Source: an uncultured Collinsella sp.
Lineage (GTDB): Bacteria > Actinomycetota > Coriobacteriia > Coriobacteriales > Coriobacteriaceae
Direction: 5' to 3'
Length of the DNA: 35,820 nucleotides
NCBI GenBank assembly: GCA_900541135.1
Contig: UQIG01000022.1
Span: 1-35,820 of the forward strand
Shown piece by piece: positions 23,928 through 31,887 of the stretch. The translations under genes and the position numbers were made by a program. Numbering within the stretch: the first letter of the stretch is position 1; each line of letters starts with the position of its first letter. Below the pieces are notes generated by a model that was not told the origin of the DNA, searched no databases, and worked only from the letters and a program-made list of their open reading frames with translations.

Positions 23928-24422
23928 ATGGTCAAGACCAAGACCGAGCAGGCGATCATCGACGCGCTCGAGGCCGTCGCTCCCCAGCACGATGTCGATA
24001 TCGTCGACGTCGAACTCGTGGGTGCCACCAAGGCCCCCTGCGTGCGCGTGCGTATCGAAGGTGCCGAGGGTCAGAGCCTGTCGCTCAACGACGTCACGGC
24101 CAACACCAAGTGGGTCGGCGATGTGATTGAGGAGCTCGACCCCATCTCTTCGAGCTATACGCTCGAGGTGTCGAGCCCGGGTATGGCGCGCCCGCTGCGC
24201 CGCCCGTGCGACTTTGCCCGCTTTGTGGGCGAGAACTGCGAGCTCACCTCCACCGCCACCGAGGGCCGTCGCAAGTACGCCGGCAAGATTGCCTCCGCCA
24301 CCGAGACGAACGTGACCCTCGAGCTCGAGGACGGCGAGTCCGTCACCCTCGATTTCTCTGATGTTAAAAAGTGCAAGTTGAAGCCCACCTACGACTTCAA
24401 GCCCGCGAAGGAAGGAAAGTAA
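23928..24422 (+). CDS. rimP: Ribosome maturation factor RimP
   Basis: RimP assists 30S subunit maturation. I chose ATG 23928 (164 residues) with GGAGG at 23915-23919; an earlier ATG at 23910 would put the binding site inside the gene. The N-terminal alpha/beta domain carries DVDIVDVELVGATKAPCVRV, then the conserved SSYTLEVSSPGMARPLRRP segment near residue 80, and a C-terminal SH3-like domain (about 90-155). It heads the long operon, with nusA starting 1 bp after its stop. Confidence 0.92.
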   Translation: MVKTKTEQAIIDALEAVAPQHDVDIVDVELVGATKAPCVRVRIEGAEGQSLSLNDVTANTKWVGDVIEELDPISSSYTLEVSSPGMARPLRRPCDFARFVGENCELTSTATEGRRKYAGKIASATETNVTLELEDGESVTLDFSDVKKCKLKPTYDFKPAKEGK

Positions 24423-24423
24423 G

Positions 24424-25671
24424 ATGGCAGCATCCGACATGATGTCCGCCCTGATGGAGCTTTGCCAGGAGAAGCACATCGACCAGCTCTACCTGATCGA
24501 CCGCCTGGAGCAGTCGCTCGCCAAGAGCTATGCCGAGATCCTGCATCTTGAGTGGGGCGCCAAGGTGACCATCGACCGCACCACCGGCAAGATCTACGTC
24601 TACCGCCTGGAGCCGATCGACGATTCCATGGACGAGGAGGGCAACTTCACCGAGTTCGAGGAGATCGACGTCACCCCCAAGAACACGAGCCGCATCGCTG
24701 CCCAGCACGCCAAGGCCGAGATCAACGCCATCGTGCGCAACTCCGCCCGCGAGCAGATCTACGAGGAGTTCTCCGGCCGCATCGGTGACCTCATCAGCGG
24801 TACCGTGCTGCAGTCCACGCCCGACTTCACGATCGTCAAGATCCGCGAGGGCGTCGAGGCCGAGCTGCCGCACTTCGATCAGCGCCGTTACGAGAACGAG
24901 CGCAACGAGCGTCCGATGGGCGAGCGCTACCTACACAACCAGCACATCAAGGCCGTGATCATCGACGTTCGCGACCCCAACTCCAACCTGCAGCCGGTTC
25001 GTGGCGAGCACAGCCGTCCGCCGATTGTCATCTCCCGTACCCACCCCGAGCTCATGCGTCGTCTGTTTGAGCAGGAGGTGCCCGAGATCTATGAGGGCAC
25101 CGTCCAGATCAAGTCGATCGCCCGCGAGCCCGGCCAGCGCTCCAAGGTCGCCGTCCACTCGCTCGACGACCGTCTGGATCCCGTGGGCGCCTGCGTCGGC
25201 CCCAAGGGCAGCCGTGTTCGCGCTGTCGTGGGCGAGCTCCGTGGCGAGCGCGTCGACGTCATCCTGTGGGATGCCGATCCTGCCGTCTACGTCGCCAACG
25301 CCCTGTCGCCCGCTAAGGTCACCCGCGTCCTCATCGACGAGGAGAAGGCCTACGCCGGCGTCATCGTGCCCGACGACCAGTTGTCCCTCGCCATCGGCAA
25401 GGAGGGCCAGAACGCCCGCCTCGCCGCGCGCCTGACCGGCTGGCACATCGACATCAAGTCTGAGACGCTTGCCGCCGACATCCTCAAGAATGTTCCCGTT
25501 CACGAGGAGCCCGCCGCCGACCTGATCGGTGACGAGGAGGACGAGGACGTCCGCCGCTGCGAGTATGTGTCCGAGGACGGCGTCCAGTGCCGCAACCAGG
25601 CTCGTCCCGGCTCCCGTTTCTGCGGTGTCCACGACACCGACGCCTTCGATGATGCGGAGGACCTGATCTAG
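24424..25671 (+). CDS. nusA: Transcription factor NusA with extra Cys/His tail
   Basis: NusA binds RNA polymerase and modulates pausing, termination and antitermination; 415 residues. Domains in order: N-terminal RNAP-binding region (1-125), S1 (about 130-200, GRIGDLISGTVLQ), KH1 (VGPKGSRVRAVVGEL, about 260) and KH2 (IGKEGQNARLAARLTGW, about 325). No acidic repeats follow. Instead the tail has Cys379-x9-Cys389-x10-Cys400-x2-His403 (CEYVSEDGVQC...FCGVH), resembling a small zinc-binding motif, then an acidic end. The YlxR gene that usually follows nusA in Gram-positives is absent, and infB comes next after a 91-bp gap. Confidence 0.95.
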   Translation: MAASDMMSALMELCQEKHIDQLYLIDRLEQSLAKSYAEILHLEWGAKVTIDRTTGKIYVYRLEPIDDSMDEEGNFTEFEEIDVTPKNTSRIAAQHAKAEINAIVRNSAREQIYEEFSGRIGDLISGTVLQSTPDFTIVKIREGVEAELPHFDQRRYENERNERPMGERYLHNQHIKAVIIDVRDPNSNLQPVRGEHSRPPIVISRTHPELMRRLFEQEVPEIYEGTVQIKSIAREPGQRSKVAVHSLDDRLDPVGACVGPKGSRVRAVVGELRGERVDVILWDADPAVYVANALSPAKVTRVLIDEEKAYAGVIVPDDQLSLAIGKEGQNARLAARLTGWHIDIKSETLAADILKNVPVHEEPAADLIGDEEDEDVRRCEYVSEDGVQCRNQARPGSRFCGVHDTDAFDDAEDLI

Positions 25672-25762
25672 CGCGCGGTCGCGCCGGGTGGGTCCCGGCG
25701 CGTCTCCCACGCTCGTTCAGTCTCTAGGCACCCAAGGTGCCAGAAAGGGTAGGTGAAGTCAT

Positions 25763-28477
25763 ATGGCAAAAGTCCGTGTGTCCACCCTGGCCAAAGAGTT
25801 CGGCATGACCTCCAAGGAACTGATGGGTCATCTCGCCGATATGAAGATTCCCGCTAAGTCCGCTTCCTCCACCTTGGAGGACGCCTATGTCGCCATGGTC
25901 CGCAAGCAGCTCGCCTCGGTGATCGAGGCCCGCGCTCAGGAAGTCGAGGCCGCCAAGCAGGCCGAGGAGCAGGCAGCTGCCGCCGAGGAGGCCGCTCGCG
26001 CCGCCGAGGCCGAGCGCGAGCGCATCGCCGCCGAGAAGGCACGCGAGGAGGAGCGTCGCCAGTTTGCCGCAGCCCAGGCTGCCGAGGAGGCTGCCCGCGC
26101 CGAGGCCGAGGCCAAGAAGAAGGCCGAGCAGGAGCGCCTTGCCCGCGAGAAGGAGGAGGCTGCCCGCGAGGCCCAGCGCCGCGCCGTTCCCGCTTCCGAC
26201 TCCGGTTCGCGCTTCCGTTCGCTGCTTGACCAGATCGCCGCACAGGAGACTGTGCTCAAGGAGAAGAAGGACGCCGAGGACAAGGCCAAGGCCGAGCGCG
26301 CCGCCGAGCGCGGTAACCGTCGTGGCGGCAACAACGACCGCCGCGGTGGCCGTCGTAACGATCGTAACGCATCCGACAACAACTCCGAGCGCAACGCCTC
26401 CGAGAGCCGTTCGCACAGCCATCGCACCAACGCCAGCAACAACGTCGCTGCCGGCATGGACTTCCCCAACCCCGATAAGCAGGGTAAGGGCAAGAAGCGT
26501 AAGGGCGGTCACAACAACGAAGAGGACCACTACAGCCGTATGGCTCGCGAGGCCGAGGAGTACAGCCGCGAGAAGGTGCTCGAGGAGGCTCGTGCCGCCG
26601 TCGAGGAGGCCTCTCGCGAGTCCACCGGTCGCCGCAAGAAGCGCAAGGAGAAGCGCGAGCGCGAGGCTGCCAAGGCTCAGGAGGAGCGCAAGATAGAGGA
26701 GGCGCTGGCCCAGGGCGTGAACCCCGAGGACCTCGACGCCATCAAGGTCTCCCAGGGCGTTACCGTCCAGGAGCTCGCCGAGGCGCTCGACGTTCCCGCC
26801 AACGACATCATCAAGCGCCTGTTCCTGCTGGGTACGCCGCTCACCATGACGCAGTCCATGTCCGACGACCTTGTCGAGCTCGTTGCCGACGACCTGGGCC
26901 GTCAGATTAAGATCATCACCCCCGAGGAGGAGAACACCTTCTCGTTCTACGACGATCCCGCCGACCTTAAGCCGCGCGCCCCGGTCGTCACCGTCATGGG
27001 CCACGTCGACCACGGCAAGACGTCGCTGCTCGACGCCATCCGTCACACCGGCGTTGCTGCCGGCGAGGCGGGCGGCATTACGCAGGCCATCGGCGCTTCG
27101 CAGGTCATGATCAACGACCGCAAGATCACCTTTATCGATACCCCGGGTCACGCCACCTTTACGGCTATGCGTGCCCGTGGCGCCAAGGTGACCGACATCG
27201 TCATCCTGATCGTCGCCGCCGACGACGGCGTCATGCCCCAGACGGTCGAGTCGATTAACCACGCCAAGGCTGCCGGCGTACCCATCGTCGTTGCCGTCAA
27301 CAAGATCGATAAGCCGGGCGCCAACCCCGACCGTGTGCGTCAGGAGCTCACCGAGTACGGCGTCATCCCCGAGGAGTGGGGCGGACAGAACATGTTCGTC
27401 AACATCTCGGCCAAGCAGAAGATCGGTATCGACGACCTTCTGGAGACCGTGCTGCTCCAGGCCGACGTGCTCGAGCTCAAGGCCAACCCGGACACCTTTG
27501 CCTCCGGCAACGTCCTTGAGGCCAAGCTCGACAAGGGCCGCGGCTCGGTCGCTACCGTGCTCGTGACCCGCGGTACCCTGCACGTGGGCGATACGCTGGT
27601 CGCCGGCCTTACCTACGGTCGCGTCCGCGCCATGCTCGACCCCAAGGGTCGCGCCGTCACCGAGGCTGGTCCCTCCGACGCCGTCGAGATCCTGGGCCTG
27701 CAGTCCGTGCCCAACGCCGGTGACGAGTTCCGCGTGTTCGAGGACGAGCGCGAGGCTCGTGCCCTGGCCGACGAGCGTTCGCTCAAGGCCCGTATCGAGG
27801 AGCAGAGCCGCGTCAAGCACGTCACGCTCGAGAACCTCTTCGAGACTATTGCCGACGCCGAGGTCAAGGAGCTCAACCTGATCATCAAGGCAGACGTCCA
27901 GGGTTCCATCGAGGCCCTTCAGGACTCGCTCGACAAGATGGATCAGTCCGAGGTTCGCATCAACACGATCCACTCCGCTGTCGGCGCCATCAACGAGACC
28001 GACGTCGTCCTGGCCGACGCCTCCAACGCCATCATCATCGGCTTTGGCGTCCGTCCCGACGGTAAGGCCCGCTCCGCTGCCGAGCGCGAGGGCGTCGAGA
28101 TCCGTTGCTACGACGTTATCTACAAGTGCCTCGAGGAGCTCGACGCCGCCCGTATCGGCATGCTCAAGCCCACCGAGGTCGAGGTCGCCACGGGTACCGC
28201 GACCGTCCTGGACACCTTCAAGGTGCCCAAAGTCGGTATCGCCGCCGGTGTCCGCGTCGAGGAGGGCGAGATCGCCGCGACCGATTCCGTGCGTCTGGTG
28301 CGCGACGGTATCGTGGTCTTCAACGGCAAGATCGCCTCGATGCGCCACTACAAGGACGAGGCCAAGAGCCTCAAGAGCGGTTCCGAGGGCGGCATTGGCC
28401 TGGAGAACTTCCAGGACATCAAGCCCGGCGACCAGATCGAGGGTTACCGCATCGACCAGGTTGCCCGTACCGAGTAG
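25763..28477 (+). CDS. infB: Translation initiation factor IF-2
   Basis: GTPase that brings initiator tRNA to the 30S subunit; 904 residues. ATG 25763 follows AGGGTAGGTGA. An IF2 N-terminal module (VRVSTLAKEFGMTSKEL, 4-50) leads into a long Ala/Glu/Arg-rich helical stretch (about 55-150) and a basic, Asn-rich disordered linker (about 175-240). A second N-terminal module is near 335-385. The G domain has GHVDHGKTS (413 onward), DTPGHATF and NKID; domains II-IV follow, with typical C-terminal fMet-tRNA-binding features. The long low-complexity linker is usual for actinobacterial IF-2. Intact. Confidence 0.97.
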   Translation: MAKVRVSTLAKEFGMTSKELMGHLADMKIPAKSASSTLEDAYVAMVRKQLASVIEARAQEVEAAKQAEEQAAAAEEAARAAEAERERIAAEKAREEERRQFAAAQAAEEAARAEAEAKKKAEQERLAREKEEAAREAQRRAVPASDSGSRFRSLLDQIAAQETVLKEKKDAEDKAKAERAAERGNRRGGNNDRRGGRRNDRNASDNNSERNASESRSHSHRTNASNNVAAGMDFPNPDKQGKGKKRKGGHNNEEDHYSRMAREAEEYSREKVLEEARAAVEEASRESTGRRKKRKEKREREAAKAQEERKIEEALAQGVNPEDLDAIKVSQGVTVQELAEALDVPANDIIKRLFLLGTPLTMTQSMSDDLVELVADDLGRQIKIITPEEENTFSFYDDPADLKPRAPVVTVMGHVDHGKTSLLDAIRHTGVAAGEAGGITQAIGASQVMINDRKITFIDTPGHATFTAMRARGAKVTDIVILIVAADDGVMPQTVESINHAKAAGVPIVVAVNKIDKPGANPDRVRQELTEYGVIPEEWGGQNMFVNISAKQKIGIDDLLETVLLQADVLELKANPDTFASGNVLEAKLDKGRGSVATVLVTRGTLHVGDTLVAGLTYGRVRAMLDPKGRAVTEAGPSDAVEILGLQSVPNAGDEFRVFEDEREARALADERSLKARIEEQSRVKHVTLENLFETIADAEVKELNLIIKADVQGSIEALQDSLDKMDQSEVRINTIHSAVGAINETDVVLADASNAIIIGFGVRPDGKARSAAEREGVEIRCYDVIYKCLEELDAARIGMLKPTEVEVATGTATVLDTFKVPKVGIAAGVRVEEGEIAATDSVRLVRDGIVVFNGKIASMRHYKDEAKSLKSGSEGGIGLENFQDIKPGDQIEGYRIDQVARTE

Positions 28478-28488
28478 GGGGTAGCGCT

Positions 28489-28899
28489 ATGAAGCAAACG
28501 CAGGCAACCCGCCGTCTGGGCGAGCAGCTTCGCGAGAAGCTCGGTTGTATCCTGCTCTTTGAGGTTTCCGATCCGCGTCTCGACCTGGTTACTTTGACCG
28601 CGGTCGAGGTCGCGGTGGACCGTTCGTTCGCGCGTGTGTACGTGTCGTGCGATGCGAGCCGCTACGACGAGGTCATGGAGGCGCTCGCAAGCGCCAAGGG
28701 CCGCATTCGTAGCCTGTTGGCTCGCTCGCTCGATTGGCGTGTCACGCCCGAGCTCGATTTTCGCATCGATCGCTCGACCGATGAGGCCGAGCGCATCACG
28801 CGTGCGCTGGAAAACGTTCCCGCCACGCTTGCGATCGAAAAGGACGAGGACGGCTATCCGATAGCGGATGCCGCCCAGGAGGCAGCTTTAGATGACTAA
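28489..28899 (+). CDS. rbfA: Ribosome-binding factor A
   Basis: RbfA binds the 30S neck during late 16S rRNA maturation; 136 residues. ATG 28489 follows GGGGGTAG, 11 bp after the infB stop. The KH-like fold is seen in RLGEQLREKLGCILLFEVSDPRL at the start, then VSCDASRYDEVMEALASAKG and the RVTPELDFRIDRS segment. A short acidic tail ends in an 8-bp overlap with nrnA, suggesting coupling. Confidence 0.92.
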   Translation: MKQTQATRRLGEQLREKLGCILLFEVSDPRLDLVTLTAVEVAVDRSFARVYVSCDASRYDEVMEALASAKGRIRSLLARSLDWRVTPELDFRIDRSTDEAERITRALENVPATLAIEKDEDGYPIADAAQEAALDD

Positions 28900-29935
28900 T
28901 TCCGCCGACCTCGCCTCGTGCGAGTCTGCAGATATTCAGCGACGCATCCTCGAGCTCATCGAGGGTGCGTCCTCCATTGCGATTTCGGGACATACTTCTC
29001 CCGATGGCGACGCCTTGGGCTCCGTATTGGGTCTGGGCCTTTCGCTCATGAAGTTTTTCCCCAACAAGGACATTGCGCTGCTGCTGGCAGACGATGACCC
29101 GGTTCCGCGTATCTACCGCTTTATGGAAGGCTCCGATCGCCTGGTGCCGGCATCTGCGTACGCCGGCAATCCTGACCTGTTCATCTCGGTGGACGTACCG
29201 GTCGTCGAGCGCCTCAATAATTCTGCCGAGGTGCTTCGTCGCTCCAAGCATGTGGTGTGCTTCGATCATCATCCGGCGCGCGAGGAGTTTGCCGAGCTCA
29301 GTCTGAGGCGCGTCGATGCCGCGGCCTGCGCCATGATCATCGACCGTTTCTTGGACAATTGCGGCATTGTCGCACGTGACGGCGTCGCGACCTGCTTGCT
29401 GTGCGGCTTGGTGACCGACACCGGTCGTTTCCAGTACCAGAACGCCGATGCTGCCGCGTTCCATGCTGCTTCGCGCCTGGTGGCGCATGGCGCCAATCCG
29501 GCTCGTGTCGCACTCGAGGTCTATCAGAGCATGCGCGTCGAGTTTTTGCACCTCAAGTCCATTGTCATGGGCCGTATCAAGACGGTCGCGCACGGGCGCG
29601 TGGCGTATAGCTATGCCTTCCAGAGCGACCTTGAGGCCTGCGGCGTCACCTCGGATGAATGTGACGGTCTGGTCGATGTGGTGCGTTCGGTGATGGGCGT
29701 CGAGGTCTGCCTGTTCTTAAAGGGCATCGACGGCGATACCAAGGTGCGCGGCAACCTGCGCTCCAAGGGTGACCTCGATGTGTCCGAGATCGCTGCCAAC
29801 TTTGGCGGTGGCGGGCATCATGCCGCCGCCGGCTTTTCCAACAACGGAACAATTCGCGAGACGCTCGCCGTGGCACTTCCCATGCTGGCCGAGCTGGTGG
29901 GGGAGGATCCCGCTTCGGTGACCGTCGATCTTTAA
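28892..29935 (+). CDS. nrnA: DHH-family nanoRNase / pAp phosphatase
   Basis: DHH/DHHA1 phosphoesterase that degrades short RNA oligomers and 3'-phosphoadenosine 5'-phosphate; 347 residues. Metal-binding motifs are visible: SGHTSPDGDALGS (about 30-45), SVDVP (about 107), the D125-H126-H127 triad in CFDHHPAR, and CGLVTDTGRF (about 170). The DHHA1 substrate domain has GGGGHHAAAG beginning near residue 305. The ATG at 28892 overlaps rbfA by 8 bp. In many bacteria this gene sits between rbfA and truB, as here. Confidence 0.93.
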   Translation: MTNSADLASCESADIQRRILELIEGASSIAISGHTSPDGDALGSVLGLGLSLMKFFPNKDIALLLADDDPVPRIYRFMEGSDRLVPASAYAGNPDLFISVDVPVVERLNNSAEVLRRSKHVVCFDHHPAREEFAELSLRRVDAAACAMIIDRFLDNCGIVARDGVATCLLCGLVTDTGRFQYQNADAAAFHAASRLVAHGANPARVALEVYQSMRVEFLHLKSIVMGRIKTVAHGRVAYSYAFQSDLEACGVTSDECDGLVDVVRSVMGVEVCLFLKGIDGDTKVRGNLRSKGDLDVSEIAANFGGGGHHAAAGFSNNGTIRETLAVALPMLAELVGEDPASVTVDL

Positions 29936-29950
29936 CTTTTTGGATGGTAC

Positions 29951-30883
29951 ATGGCTCGTCGTACGCCTTCTCAACTGAATATGCTGCTCGCCGTCGATAA
30001 GCCGGTGGGCTGCACGTCCCACGATGTGGTCTCGCAATGCCGACGCGCCCTCCATGAGCGGCGCGTCGGCCATGCCGGCACGCTCGACCCCATGGCATCC
30101 GGCGTCATGGTGGTGGGCGTGGGCCAGGCTACTCGTCTGCTGGGCATGCTAACCCTCGATACCAAAAGCTATGTCGCCGACATCTCGTTTGGCGCCGAGA
30201 CCAATACCGATGATGCGGAGGGCGAGGCGGTCCGCACGGTGGCTGTTGCCAACGAGCTCCGCGATCCTGCCTATGCTCGTGAGCGCTTGGCCGCCATGCT
30301 GGGCCCGCAGATGCAGGTGCCGCCGGCGTTTTCTGCTATCTCGGTCAATGGCGTTCGCGCCTACAAGTCTGCTCGCGAGGGCAATGCGGTGGACCTACCT
30401 CCGCGCCCCGTCGAGGTCTATGCCGCCGACCTGATCGCCGTGGGCGGCGAAGGTGATACGTGTGTGTGGACCGTGGCGTTCTCGGTGAGCAAGGGCACCT
30501 ATATCCGTGCGCTCGCTCGCGACCTGGGCCACGCTTGCGATAGCGCCGCGCATATTTCCGCGCTGCGCCGCGCGGCTTCCGGTGTTGTTTCCATTGGCGC
30601 TTGTCATGCGGTCGAGGAGCTTTCTCCCGAGTCCGCGGCTGGCTTTGCCCTGGATCCCATTGCGGCCCTGGGCGCCACACGTGTTGACTTGCCGGGCAAT
30701 CTTGCCGACGACCTGCTCTGCGGCCGACGCATTCCCGTTGAGCGTGCGCTTGCCGATTTCGATTCCTCGAAGGCGCCGTTTGCGTTGGTGCTCGATGGGG
30801 GACTCAAGGCGCTCGCCCGCATTGAGGGCGGCCGCTTTGTCATGGAGCACGTGTTTCCGCAGGCAATCGGCGGTGTTCGATGA
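29951..30883 (+). CDS. truB: tRNA pseudouridine-55 synthase
   Basis: TruB makes pseudouridine 55 in the T-loop of tRNAs; 310 residues. Motifs are LLAVDKPVGCTSHDVV (12-27) and the catalytic block RRVGHAGTLDPMASGVM with Asp46. Later blocks VPPAFSAISVNGVRAY (about 118) and SKGTYIRALARDLG (about 180) match the family. A C-terminal PUA-like end is present. The stop overlaps the ribF start (ATGA). The upstream ribosome binding site is weak. Confidence 0.95.
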   Translation: MARRTPSQLNMLLAVDKPVGCTSHDVVSQCRRALHERRVGHAGTLDPMASGVMVVGVGQATRLLGMLTLDTKSYVADISFGAETNTDDAEGEAVRTVAVANELRDPAYARERLAAMLGPQMQVPPAFSAISVNGVRAYKSAREGNAVDLPPRPVEVYAADLIAVGGEGDTCVWTVAFSVSKGTYIRALARDLGHACDSAAHISALRRAASGVVSIGACHAVEELSPESAAGFALDPIAALGATRVDLPGNLADDLLCGRRIPVERALADFDSSKAPFALVLDGGLKALARIEGGRFVMEHVFPQAIGGVR

Positions 30884-31887
30884 TGTTGTCCGCTCGCGAG
30901 CTCGCGCGTGTCTTTTTCGCGGGCGAGTCGGACGAGGCTCGCATCGTTGCTGCCGATACGTTTGATGAGTGTGAGCACTTGGGTGCCGCTTCAATCGCCA
31001 TTGGCGTGTTCGACGGCGTTCACCGTGGACACCAGGAACTCATCGAAGCGCTTGTCCGTGATGCCCGTGCCCATGGCTGTAAGGCGGTCGTGGTTACCTT
31101 CGATCCCGACCCGGACGTTGTGGTGAGCCCTTCGCCCGCTCAAAAATTGATGACGACGGCCGACCGTCTGCATGCCTTGGCTCAAACCGGGGTCGATGCG
31201 GTGGTGGCCGTTCCCTTTACGCCTGAGGTTGCGGCGCTTGACCATGTTGATTTTCTCTCGCTGGTGTCGCGTCTGGTCGACATTCGATCGATTCGCGTTG
31301 GCAGTGACTTTAGGCTGGGTCGTGGCGGTGCTTCTGGTGTTGCCGAGATGCGCTCCTGGGGTTCCGAGCACGGCGTTGACGTGTATGGTCACGACCTGCT
31401 TTGCGAGGGCGGTGAGGCCATTTGCGCCACCCGCATTCGTCATGAGCTGGGACAGGGCCATGTGGAGCTTGCTGCTGGGTTACTCGGCCGTCCGTATATG
31501 GTGCGTGGCGGTGTTATTCGCGGCCGTCACGAGGGTTCTGGCATGGGCTTTCCCACGGCAAACTTGCAGGTTCCCGACGGCATTCAGGTGCCAGCCGATG
31601 GCGTGTATGAGGGTCTGGTGCTGGTCGATGACACCGCGTGGCCCGCTGCTGTGAACGTCGGCCTGCCGCCAACGTATGCTGACGATGCGGCATCTGCGCA
31701 TCTCGAGGCTAATTTAATTGGTTATACGGGCGACCTGTACGGCGCTTCCGTTTCGCTGGCGTTTACGCGCTGGCTGCGTCCCTCGCGTGTGTTCGATTCG
31801 CTGGATGAGTTGATCGCGACCGTCGAGGGTAATATCGAGGATATTCGTCACAACTTGGGCGATCAGGGGGTGAGCATCCGTGATTAG
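30880..31887 (+). CDS. ribF: Bifunctional riboflavin kinase / FAD synthetase
   Basis: RibF converts riboflavin to FMN and then FAD; 335 residues. The N-terminal FAD synthetase (about 35-200) shows IAIGVFDGVHRGHQEL with the nucleotidyltransferase HxGH-like motif, VTFDPDPD and a later CATRIRHELGQGHVE. The C-terminal riboflavin kinase (about 205-330) has GRPYMVRGGV, the MGFPTANL motif and the catalytic-Glu region HLEANL. The start overlaps truB by 4 bp and the end overlaps dnaG by 8 bp. The usual downstream rpsO is missing at this position. Confidence 0.95.
   Translation: MMLSARELARVFFAGESDEARIVAADTFDECEHLGAASIAIGVFDGVHRGHQELIEALVRDARAHGCKAVVVTFDPDPDVVVSPSPAQKLMTTADRLHALAQTGVDAVVAVPFTPEVAALDHVDFLSLVSRLVDIRSIRVGSDFRLGRGGASGVAEMRSWGSEHGVDVYGHDLLCEGGEAICATRIRHELGQGHVELAAGLLGRPYMVRGGVIRGRHEGSGMGFPTANLQVPDGIQVPADGVYEGLVLVDDTAWPAAVNVGLPPTYADDAASAHLEANLIGYTGDLYGASVSLAFTRWLRPSRVFDSLDELIATVEGNIEDIRHNLGDQGVSIRD

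Noticed and set aside
25724..28348. 874-codon minus-strand frame opposite infB
   Set aside because: Shadow of infB; low-complexity Gly/Leu/Val translation, no plausible start context.
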